Positions 26,315 through 33,043 of a stretch of 33,043 nucleotides of DNA are shown here, in pieces (position 1 is the stretch's first letter; the number at the start of each line of letters is the position of its first letter). The DNA lies in contig NZ_JABXKI010000260.1 in assembly GCF_017115095.1 (NCBI RefSeq), forward strand, positions 1 through 33,043, read 5' to 3'. Both the position numbers and the translations under genes were made by a program. The DNA comes from Nostoc sp. NMS4 (GTDB lineage Bacteria; Cyanobacteriota; Cyanobacteriia; Cyanobacteriales; Nostocaceae). The notes under the pieces were generated by a model. It was not told the DNA's origin and searched no databases. It saw only the letters and a program-made list of their open reading frames with translations.

Positions 26315-28534
26315 TTATTTTGCCTCAATATACCTCTGCCACATCTGCTCGTAAGCCTTCTCCATTTCACGGGTAAATTGTTTGCCATTCCACAACGGGG
26401 CTGTTTGCCGCGATGCTTTCAGTTTCAAAGCCACCTGCTGACGTAAAGCCTCATCTTTCCCCAAGCGCACACCCCATTCTATATACTCTTCATCAGTCCA
26501 GGCAATGCCTTCTGTGATACCCGCATTTATCATCATGGTGTAGCTGTTACGCGCTGCAAATTGTTCGCCGACTCTTGTGACTAAAGGTATACCCATCCAC
26601 AATGTTTCTAAAGTTGTTGTCGCTCCGTTGTAGGGAAATGTATCTAATACAATATCAGCAATGCCTAAATTAGCACGATGAACTGACTCTAAATAAACTA
26701 TTGGTAAAAATCGTAATCGAGAACAATCTACACCTTCTTCTTCGGCAATTTGGTAAAAGAAGCGTTTAATTGTTTCCTCCTCAGCAAGTCCTTTAATCAA
26801 AAAGTAGCTGTTAGGGACTTGTTTGATAATTTGCATTTGCCATCTTGTCGTCTCTGGATGGCGTTTATATCCTCTTTGGGCGCTGAGATATACAACGGCA
26901 TCCATCGGAATATCCAAGTCATCGCGGCGGAGAGTTGGTACACCAACTTCAAAACCATCTACTGCTATGTAAGTTTGAGGTAATCGCCAGATTTTTTCTG
27001 TATAGTAATCTTGTGCATCATCTGGCAGTACATAAGGATCTGCGATAAAGTAATCAATTGCAGGTATGCCTGATGCATCCCACCCCAGCCAAGTAACTTG
27101 AATTGGGGCTGGCTTGAGTGCCATCACTTCACTGGTAATATCTAGAGTGATGCTATCGAGGTCAATTAAAATATCAATTTCATCTTGATATATTTGATCA
27201 GCAATTTCTAGACCATTCATGCCTAATTTATGAACATTACCTGCATTTTGTACATACCAATCCCGTAGGAAATCATCTACTAATTTATAGTTCACAAAAT
27301 AGGTATGAATATCAAATTTATCTCGATCGTGATGATGAAATAACCAGCGAGCTAGCCAACCAACAGAATGATTCCTTAAAGCGTAAGATATATAACCAAT
27401 TTTTAATTTCTTCGGATAATCTGTTAAAGATTGATGATTAATAATTTGACGAGCATAGTTTTTTCCTTGTGATTGGGCAAAAACTTTAATATAATTATTA
27501 AAAATCTCAGCTACCTGATTATGAATAACTCGAAATTCAGCAGGAGCATCTTTAATATGAGGTATCGCAAAAGCTGGCGTAAGTAACCGTAATATTCTTC
27601 CTTCTTCTAAAAAAATTCGTTCAGCATTAATAAACTCTTTATATACAGTTTCCAATTCTTGACAAGTTGTACATATTTCTTGCCAATATCCTCCTGCTGA
27701 CATTAGACCCCTTAACAGCAAATGGAGTGCAAAAATTTTATCAGCCAAACCTTCTGATAAGGAATAACACAACCTAGCTGTCTCTATTCCTTGAGAATAA
27801 CTACGAGCATCTTGATAAAAAGTCGCTAAGTGTCGCAAAATTTCTACATTATCTGGCTCCAATCGTAAATGTAATTCCAGAAGAGATGCTGCTAGTAAAG
27901 GCTGCCGCAAAGTATGACCAATTTGCAGAGCAGCAGGAAGCAGTATAGAGAAGCATTGATGAGGATCAGAGAAATAAGGGAGACTAGCTTCTATGAAATT
28001 GAGATTAATTGGATGTAAGGGAACATTATTTAAAAGTTCTTTTAAAGCTTGGATTAATAATTCGGTATTAATTTCTATATTTTCTTTGGCATTTAATGTT
28101 TCAATTAATCCCCAGTCATTCAAATCATCAATTTGCTCAAATTTTTCTAAATTGAGAGAAAGTAGAAGAATTTGAAGCAAATTATTGATATTACTAGGAT
28201 TAATTTCTCGTAGATGCTGGCGAATTAACCAAGCTAGAGAATCTTCTGTAAGTGTTTCGCGTCTTTCAGCTTCTCTTTGCAAAACTTGAAATAGTTCATT
28301 TGTCCAAATTGGTAACTGTTCTTCATCTGCCTCTGTCATTGGCAGCATCCAAGTCATTTGAGCTTCGGCTTCTTGCCCTTGTAATAGCAATAGTAGTCCT
28401 AAATGCCAATAATAAGAACTAGCATTTGGCTCTATTGCAATTGCTTGTTCATATAACTGTGCTGCTTGTGAATATCTCCCTTGAATTAAGTATTGTTCAG
28501 CTTGATTTTGCCAATTATATATATCAGTAATCAT
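26315..28534 (-). CDS. TPR-containing SPINDLY/O-GlcNAc-transferase-like glycosyltransferase
   Basis: A 739-residue protein. Residues 7-54 are a TPR pair (QAEQYLIQGRYSQAAQLYEQ); further helices follow, with more TPR-like spacing near 210-265. Residues 374-739 form the GT41-type catalytic region: LKIGYISYALRNHSVG (about 377-392), DILIDLDS, APIQVTWLGWDASG (about 476-489), DYFIADPYVLP, RFLPIV and DIVLDTFPYNGATTTLETLW (about 627-646), GEQFAARN. Family members add a sugar to Ser/Thr of proteins. The ATG at 28534 is chosen because the longer frame from 28612 would include part of a strong hairpin (28596-28623) and a foreign hydrophobic stretch. It is downstream of the pilin gene on the same strand, so the pilin is a possible substrate. 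Confidence 0.88.
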   Translation of the reverse strand: MITDIYNWQNQAEQYLIQGRYSQAAQLYEQAIAIEPNASSYYWHLGLLLLLQGQEAEAQMTWMLPMTEADEEQLPIWTNELFQVLQREAERRETLTEDSLAWLIRQHLREINPSNINNLLQILLLSLNLEKFEQIDDLNDWGLIETLNAKENIEINTELLIQALKELLNNVPLHPINLNFIEASLPYFSDPHQCFSILLPAALQIGHTLRQPLLAASLLELHLRLEPDNVEILRHLATFYQDARSYSQGIETARLCYSLSEGLADKIFALHLLLRGLMSAGGYWQEICTTCQELETVYKEFINAERIFLEEGRILRLLTPAFAIPHIKDAPAEFRVIHNQVAEIFNNYIKVFAQSQGKNYARQIINHQSLTDYPKKLKIGYISYALRNHSVGWLARWLFHHHDRDKFDIHTYFVNYKLVDDFLRDWYVQNAGNVHKLGMNGLEIADQIYQDEIDILIDLDSITLDITSEVMALKPAPIQVTWLGWDASGIPAIDYFIADPYVLPDDAQDYYTEKIWRLPQTYIAVDGFEVGVPTLRRDDLDIPMDAVVYLSAQRGYKRHPETTRWQMQIIKQVPNSYFLIKGLAEEETIKRFFYQIAEEEGVDCSRLRFLPIVYLESVHRANLGIADIVLDTFPYNGATTTLETLWMGIPLVTRVGEQFAARNSYTMMINAGITEGIAWTDEEYIEWGVRLGKDEALRQQVALKLKASRQTAPLWNGKQFTREMEKAYEQMWQRYIEAK

Positions 28535-28595
28535 TGTAATTTTCTGAGAAAATTTTATGAGGAATATACTTGTGAACGACTCACATAATAGAAAT

Positions 28596-28623
28596 AAAGT
28601 GGATAGAAGCATCTACCCACTTT
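28596..28623 (-). terminator. Strong hairpin between pilin and transferase genes
   Basis: On the minus strand AAAGTGGGTAGA pairs with TCTATCCACTTT around a TGCT loop: a 12-bp stem with one G-U pair, followed by a U-rich run (ATTTCTATT). It has the shape of an intrinsic terminator about 50 bases after the pilin stop. It probably reduces, rather than excludes, transcription into the transferase gene. Confidence 0.7.
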
Positions 28624-28673
28624 GGAAAATATGTCGTTGACAGACAATTTATATACCGTTTGTCTTTGGTTAG

Positions 28674-29237
28674 TTACTTAGCCAAAGAGACGTAGCTGGA
28701 AGCACAACTAGGCTGTCCTGAACTATAAGTACTTGTTGTAATGGAATCTGCATTTACAGCACCGCTGATAACCATAGGGTTTAGAGATTCACACAAAACA
28801 GCTATGGTAGTAGCTTCACTAGTAGCTCCTTGGGTTGTTACCCCGACAGCACCAACATAGGCTTTGAGAGGTGCTTTGCCGCCTGCACTTATTACTATTG
28901 CTTGGTTGAGTGCTGAACTAGCGTCTGGCGTAAGAACTTTATATGTGTAATTTACGGTTACTGTTGCAATACCAAGACCTAAAGCACTAATTACAGTTGT
29001 AAATGTAGTATTTTCTAAGTAATAAGCTTGCTGCGCGCGGTTCATCGAACCTGTATAAGTTTTAGCTTCCGACTGCTTGGCTTTGTTTGCTTGGTTCAAG
29101 AAAGAAGGCAGTGCGATCGCAGACAAAATACCGATGATGATAATTACTACTAGTAATTCAATAAGTGTAAAACCCTCATTTTCATTCTTTTTGGCGAGGA
29201 TGTGTTGGAGAAACTTGGCTTTTAATTCGGTTTTCAT
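28674..29237 (-). CDS. pilA: Type IV pilin (PilA-like)
   Basis: A 187-residue prepilin. A 22-residue leader ends in Gly; the mature protein would begin Phe23 (FTLIELLVVIIIIGILSAIA), with the conserved Glu at mature position 5 and a hydrophobic assembly helix (23-45). KAKQSEAKTY and the NRAQQAYYLEN segment are typical of cyanobacterial major pilins. Two cysteines (in VLCES and PSCAS) near the C-terminus could form the D-region disulfide. The tail is rich in Ser/Thr/Ala, offering many sites for O-glycosylation. AGGAAA lies ahead of the ATG. The 3' flank holds a terminator-like hairpin and then a SPINDLY-type transferase gene. No pilus assembly genes are nearby. Confidence 0.93.
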   Translation of the reverse strand: MKTELKAKFLQHILAKKNENEGFTLIELLVVIIIIGILSAIALPSFLNQANKAKQSEAKTYTGSMNRAQQAYYLENTTFTTVISALGLGIATVTVNYTYKVLTPDASSALNQAIVISAGGKAPLKAYVGAVGVTTQGATSEATTIAVLCESLNPMVISGAVNADSITTSTYSSGQPSCASSYVSLAK

Positions 29238-29388
29238 AAGTGTTTTCCTGGGGGTAGGAAGTGATTGGGTGTTCTAGATGTAACTTACCCAACTGCGATC
29301 GCTTTCCTATCACCTCCAGAAAAAAAGTTTGGAAAGATACAGTTACACAATCCAGAATCCTTACTAAGCCGCTTATCAACACCAGAGG

Positions 29389-29751
29389 CTAGATTCTATC
29401 GCTTTTAGATTTAATCTCAACCATTAAGTCTGGAACTAAGTCTACAAAGGCGCGCTTTGTCTTCTTCAAGCGGTCAGCCTTAACAAAAGAGACATCAGGC
29501 GATCGCAAATTTCTTTTTTCCGAGTCATCCTCTTCTATATTCGGTAGAATAAACCCTGCGCCAGAACCAGTTATACGCCCTAGTTTGCGCGACATTACCC
29601 AGATATTCAAGAAAGTACTCAACCGAGCGCCAATTTCCTCTGACTCGTAATCTGATAGCCCCGTAACTATAATTTTCCCCTCTACCAGCTCCATCTGCCA
29701 TTCTGGATGCTCGGTTTGTAGCTGCTCTAAGTCTGTAATGGTGAGGGACAT
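29389..29751 (-). pseudogene. Truncated Uma2-family (DUF820) nuclease-like gene
   Basis: A 120-residue N-terminal part of a Uma2-type PD-(D/E)xK protein: WQMELVEGKIIV near 18-29, SPDVSFVKADRL near 85-96 and PDLMVEIKSKSDR near 107-119 with the ExK of the active site. Full members are about 185-200 residues and continue after SDR with a helix and strands; here a TAG follows at once and the next 100 bases show no continuation. The piece is probably a non-functional remnant. ATG 29751 is used because the conserved part (MSLTITDLEQLQ) starts there; the longer frame to 29862 is unlikely. Confidence 0.72.
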
Positions 29752-29804
29752 AATATTACAGAAAATACTTTTATATATATCATAAGTGCCGCACTCTACG
29801 AAAG

Positions 29805-29820
29805 ATACAATGTATTGTAT
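29805..29820. promoter_or_regulatory. Operator-like palindrome between divergent genes
   Basis: ATACAAT (29805-29811) and ATTGTAT (29814-29820) are perfect inverted copies with a two-base spacer, in the 110-bp gap between the Uma2 remnant and the Rpn gene. It could be a regulator site, or overlapping -10 elements of divergent promoters. Confidence 0.4.
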
Positions 29821-29861
29821 TGAAATAAAAACGGCTGTATAGTTTGCCATTAGTAGCAGCA

Positions 29862-30647
29862 ATGAAAACAGATGTAATTTTTTATGAACTTATCAAGGAA
29901 CTACCACATATATTTTTTGAACTGATTGATAAACCTGATACTAATCCCGATATCTACACATTTATTGCACCGGAAATTAAACAACAATCATTTCGTTTAG
30001 ACGGGTTATTTGCTACTATCAAGGGATTTGAAAATGAACCCTTATACTTTGTAGAGTTACAAACCTACAAAGATGAGGAGTTTTACGAACGACTTTTTGG
30101 GGAAATTTTTGTTTACTTTCGTCAATATAGACCAGCAAACTCAGACTGGTATGCAATTGTTGTCTACGACAAACGCATCAATGAAACGCCAGCACACCCG
30201 CGCTATCAGGCTTTAGTAGAACAACATCTACGTTGCATTTATCTGAATGAACTTTCTACCAGGACTGATGATTCCTTGGCGATAGGAATTGCTAAACTAT
30301 TTGTAGAATCACCTAAAAAAGCTACTTCCTTAGCTCAACAGCTAATCAATCAAGCTAAAGAAAACTTACCCGATGAAAATCTTCAAAAGAAAGTGCTAGC
30401 ATTTATCCAAGCCATTGTGTTTTATAAATTTCCCAATCTTAGTTTAGAGGAAATTGAAGCTATGCTGGATTTAGATGCATTCAAAAATACTCGATTGTAC
30501 GAGAGTATCGTGGCAAAGACAGAACCACAAACCAAGCTGAAATTAGCCCCAAAATGTGTTGAGAAAGGTATGACCATTCAAGAAATAGCTGAATTTCTGG
30601 AGCTAGACGTTGAAATTATCAAGAAATATCTGCAAGAACAGTCTTAG
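29862..30647 (+). CDS. Rpn/DUF2887-family PD-(D/E)xK nuclease-like protein
   Basis: A 261-residue protein. The N-terminus MKTDVIFYELIKELPHIFFE matches the DUF2887 start, followed by FRLDGLFATI (about 46-55, with the metal-binding Asp) and LYFVELQTYKDEEFYERLF (about 62-80, ExQ in place of ExK). This is the nuclease-like core of the Rpn (recombination-promoting nuclease/putative transposase) superfamily. A C-terminal helical segment (about 215-261, KLKLAPKCVEKGMTIQEIAE) resembles a small helix-turn-helix. The ATG at 29862 starts the conserved part; an upstream TTG at 29844 is less likely. Its role in the cell is not known. A diverged copy of its last 57 residues lies just downstream. Confidence 0.8.
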   Translation: MKTDVIFYELIKELPHIFFELIDKPDTNPDIYTFIAPEIKQQSFRLDGLFATIKGFENEPLYFVELQTYKDEEFYERLFGEIFVYFRQYRPANSDWYAIVVYDKRINETPAHPRYQALVEQHLRCIYLNELSTRTDDSLAIGIAKLFVESPKKATSLAQQLINQAKENLPDENLQKKVLAFIQAIVFYKFPNLSLEEIEAMLDLDAFKNTRLYESIVAKTEPQTKLKLAPKCVEKGMTIQEIAEFLELDVEIIKKYLQEQS

Positions 30648-30708
30648 TGGTTCACAATATCGGGACTTACGCAACTGCTACATACATATATTATGAGCAA
30701 TTTAAACC

Positions 30709-30882
30709 ATGTTTGATTTAGATGAATTTACAATTACTCGATTGTACAAGAACATCTGGGAAAAGAGTAGATTGAAATTAGCTCCAAAACTTAGTGAGAA
30801 AGGTATGAGTGTTCAAGAAATGGCAGAATTGCTAGAAATAGATATTGAAGTTATCAGGAAATATCTGCGAGAAAACTTTTAG
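30709..30882 (+). pseudogene. Partial duplicate of the Rpn/DUF2887 C-terminal segment
   Basis: A 57-codon frame (MFDLDEFTITRLYKN... ending KYLREN plus Phe) aligns along its whole length with residues 204-261 of the preceding gene: DLDxF, TRLY, KLAPK, EKGM, VQEMAELLEIDIEVIRKYL. The nuclease-like part is missing. It is either a remnant of a second family member lost by deletion or a tandem partial duplication. It starts about 60 bases after the full gene. A short segment GGGACTTACGCAAC (30662-30675) between them resembles a common Nostoc dispersed repeat. The remaining spacer up to 31016 shows no other gene. Confidence 0.7.
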
Positions 30883-31016
30883 CGGTTAAAGAGTATCTTT
30901 GACAAGTATTGAGCGTATAGTACTGTAGGCGTTTTCCCATCGCTCCCCATCTGAGGTAGCCAATCATAATTTATTATGCTATATTAAGCGTAGTCGTTAT
31001 GAGTTCATATATTTTC

Positions 31017-32387
31017 ATGACTAACCCAACTGTAGAAAACTTGGTAATTATCGGTTCTGGGCCAGCAGGGTATACAGCCGCCATTTATGCCGGACGCGCT
31101 AACCTGAAACCCGTTGTATTTGAAGGTTTCCAAGCCGGGGGATTACCTGGTGGGCAATTAATGACAACGACGGAAGTTGAGAATTTTCCGGGATTTCCGA
31201 AAGGGATTACCGGGCCGGAACTGATGGATCAAATGAAGGCTCAGGCGGAGCGTTGGGGGGCGGAACTATATACTGAAGATGTTATCTCAGTTGACTTGAG
31301 TCAGCGTCCCTTTACAGTGCGATCGCCAGAAAGAGAAATTAAAACCAATAGCATCGTCATTGCTACTGGTGCGACAGCAAAGCGTTTAGGTTTACCCAGC
31401 GAACATGAATTTTGGAGTCGGGGAATTTCGGCTTGTGCGATTTGCGATGGTGCAACACCAATTTTTCACGGTGCAGAATTGGCTGTAATCGGTGCTGGCG
31501 ACTCGGCGGCGGAAGAGTCGATTTACCTGACTAAATACGGTTCTAAGGTGAATATGTTGGTACGCACCGATAAAATGCGGGCTTCTAAGGCTATGCAAGA
31601 TCGGGTTTTGGGTAATCCGAAAATTCAGGTACATTGGAACACAGAAGCCGTGGATATCTTCGGTAGCGATCGCATGGAAGGCGTGAAAGTCCGCAATACT
31701 AAAACTGGTGAAGAAAGTCAACTACACGCTAAAGGTTTATTCTACGCCGTTGGTCATACTCCCAACACCTCTTTATTTCAAGGACAATTAGAACTGGATG
31801 AGGTGGGTTATGTTGTCACCAAGCACGGTACTGTGGAAACCAGTGTAGAAGGGGTTTTTGCTGCTGGTGACGTTCAAGATCATGAGTTTCGGCAAGCAAT
31901 TACGGCTGCGGGTACTGGCTGTATGGCGGCGATGTTAGCAGAACGCTGGTTATCATCCAGTGGATTGATTCAAGAATTCCATCAACAGGCAGAAACAGCA
32001 GATAATGAATTAGAAAATCAGCCAGCGAAAAAGACTGAAGCCGAGGAAGAAGCTGGATTTAACTTGGACAGAACGCGCCATGAGGGAGGTTATGCTTTAC
32101 GGAAATTATTCCATGAAAGCGATCGCTTACTTCTGGTTAAATATGTCTCTCCTGGTTGTGGCCCTTGTCATACCCTGAAGCCAATTTTAAATAAAGTGGT
32201 GGATGAATTTGACAGCAAAATTCACTTTGTAGAAATTGACATCGACAAAGACAGAGATATTGCTGAAAATGCTAATGTGACAGGAACCCCAACGGTTCAA
32301 TTGTTCAAAAACAAGGAACTGGTGAAGGAAGTCAAAGGTGTGAAGCAAAAGAGCGAATACCGCCAGTTGATTGAAAGTAATCTTTGA
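31017..32387 (+). CDS. trxB: NADPH-thioredoxin reductase with fused thioredoxin domain (NTRC)
   Basis: A 456-residue two-domain redox enzyme that passes electrons from NADPH through FAD and a dithiol to its own thioredoxin domain, known in cyanobacteria and chloroplasts to reduce 2-Cys peroxiredoxin. Seen: the FAD motif GSGPAG (13-18), the reductase dithiol CAIC (140-143), the NADPH motif GAGDSA (159-164), [11 protein letters not shown] (284-294) for the second FAD contact, an acidic linker (about 325-350) and the thioredoxin dithiol CGPC (381-384) with TGTPT (422-426). ATG 31017 starts the conserved sequence; an in-frame ATG six codons earlier (30999) is also possible. It is a stand-alone gene. 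Confidence 0.95.
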   Translation: MTNPTVENLVIIGSGPAGYTAAIYAGRANLKPVVFEGFQAGGLPGGQLMTTTEVENFPGFPKGITGPELMDQMKAQAERWGAELYTEDVISVDLSQRPFTVRSPEREIKTNSIVIATGATAKRLGLPSEHEFWSRGISACAICDGATPIFHGAELAVIGAGDSAAEESIYLTKYGSKVNMLVRTDKMRASKAMQDRVLGNPKIQVHWNTEAVDIFGSDRMEGVKVRNTKTGEESQLHAKGLFYAVGHTPNTSLFQGQLELDEVGYVVTKHGTVETSVEGVFAAGDVQDHEFRQAITAAGTGCMAAMLAERWLSSSGLIQEFHQQAETADNELENQPAKKTEAEEEAGFNLDRTRHEGGYALRKLFHESDRLLLVKYVSPGCGPCHTLKPILNKVVDEFDSKIHFVEIDIDKDRDIAENANVTGTPTVQLFKNKELVKEVKGVKQKSEYRQLIESNL

Positions 32388-32394
32388 GATAGTA

Positions 32395-32429
32395 GGTATT
32401 GGGGACTGGGGAAGACTCTGCCCAATACC
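32395..32429 (+). terminator. Hairpin after NTRC gene
   Basis: GGTATTGGG (32395-32403) and CCCAATACC (32421-32429) form a 9-bp stem with a 17-nt loop, eight bases after the stop. There is no U-tract. It may end or stabilise the NTRC transcript. The remaining gap to 32640 shows no gene. Confidence 0.4.
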
Positions 32430-32640
32430 CAATACCCGCCATAGCCTCAATACGCTTGGGTTAAAGGTTATTGGTGTAGATAATTGGTCTTTTAAGACAC
32501 GATAAATCGCATCTCTACATCAGGTTTTTTTGCTCATTCTGAACTGTATTGAACCATAGCCGATAACTTTACTGCTCATTCTTTGCATCTTGAGACAGGT
32601 GCAAAGGATGAGTCTACCTCAGAAATTGAGCTAATTAATA

Positions 32641-32928
32641 TCAATTATCTTGATGAGGATCGCTTGTATCTTGCTCAGTTTCTAGAAGCCGTGAAATAAG
32701 CATATCTGGTTTTCTACTAATAATAGACTTAACTTTATCAATAGCAATTACTTCACTGATTTTCACAACCATTTCCCAGAAAGTATCTTCTTCTGTGTCT
32801 TTGTTGTAAGTTCTATGTTTAAACCACAATAAATCATCCCAAACTCCGATAATAGTGGCGAAATACCACTTATCCCTTACTAGTATCCAGATTTCTTGTT
32901 CTAAGTAAGTCTGTAGAAGAGGTTTCAC
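32641..32928 (-). CDS. Small conserved-looking protein of unknown function
   Basis: A 95-residue soluble protein rich in aromatic residues in its first half (LEQEIWILVRDKWYFATIIGVWDDLLWFKH, residues about 9-38), with alternating hydrophobic strands ending in VIAIDKVKSI, followed by a polar tail. The strand pattern resembles small beta-barrels of the Sm-like type, but no family was recognised. It is on the minus strand, facing the end of the NTRC gene. Codon use looks normal for the window. The last 115 bases of the window beyond it show no gene. Confidence 0.55.
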   Translation of the reverse strand: MKPLLQTYLEQEIWILVRDKWYFATIIGVWDDLLWFKHRTYNKDTEEDTFWEMVVKISEVIAIDKVKSIISRKPDMLISRLLETEQDTSDPHQDN

Positions 32929-33043
32929 AATGACTAAGATAATAGAAAATATTGTGCTACATATTAAGTAAGTATTAACCGCTTAGACCCTGAAGGGGGG
33001 ACAAAATCAGCTACAAGACAGACTCTATAAGCTTCATAGCTCT

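Noticed and set aside
28535-28612. Extended N-terminus (MLLSTLFLLCESF) of the TPR-SPINDLY protein as a signal peptide
   Set aside because: It overlaps the 3' arm of a strong hairpin and would export an enzyme expected in the cytosol; Met27 starts the TPR region.

Overview
The window looks like chromosomal DNA of a filamentous, heterocyst-type cyanobacterium (Nostoc/Anabaena or a close relative). The grounds are many HIP1 octamers (GCGATCGC), the short tandem and hairpin repeats typical of Nostocales spacers, an NTRC-type thioredoxin reductase with a fused thioredoxin domain, a chloroplast-like ClpP, and several families found mainly in cyanobacteria. No rRNA, tRNA, CRISPR array, intact insertion sequence or phage gene was seen.

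Layout. (1) 1-3.8 kb: ordinary genes - a ClpP subunit, a J-domain/TPR protein, a PLP aminotransferase on the minus strand and a lipoprotein amino-acid-binding protein carrying what looks like an in-frame short dispersed repeat. (2) 3.8-7.8 kb: a signalling pair, a double-zinc-ribbon PP2C phosphatase and an FHA/zinc-knuckle Ser/Thr kinase. The phosphatase gene is bracketed by a long imperfect inverted repeat built of nonamer arrays. (3) 7.8-9.2 kb: a small DUF4327-like gene, a 0.75-kb non-coding stretch with a structured leader, and a membrane-anchored TPR protein. (4) 9.2-20.4 kb: a compact, same-strand surface-sugar cluster. It starts with a complete pseudaminic acid (Pse) pathway: pseB, pseC, pseF-like, a pseG-pseH fusion and pseI. 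A methyltransferase, a FemAB-like acyltransferase, a second SpsF-type nucleotidyltransferase, a Gfo/Idh/MocA oxidoreductase, a second DegT aminotransferase and a GT-B-like protein follow. (5) 20.6-25.4 kb: one 1568-residue protein joining a GT-B-like domain, a methyltransferase and a SPINDLY/O-GlcNAc-transferase-like domain. (6) 25.4-26.3 kb: a nested-hairpin repeat and a RelE-type toxin-antitoxin pair. (7) 26.3-29.3 kb, minus strand: a type IV pilin gene followed, after a strong hairpin, by a TPR-SPINDLY transferase gene. (8) 29.4-33 kb: a truncated Uma2 gene, an Rpn/DUF2887 gene with a partial duplicate of its tail, NTRC, and a small unknown gene.

How the genes may work together (inference). 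Sections 4, 5 and 7 together look like a protein or surface glycosylation locus. The pse genes would make CMP-pseudaminic acid, the following genes would modify it or make a second activated sugar, and the two SPINDLY-type proteins are candidate transferases. The pilin encoded beside one of them is the obvious candidate acceptor. Nothing in the sequence proves that pilin is the target. The pathway calls rest on motif and gene-order recognition, without database searches.
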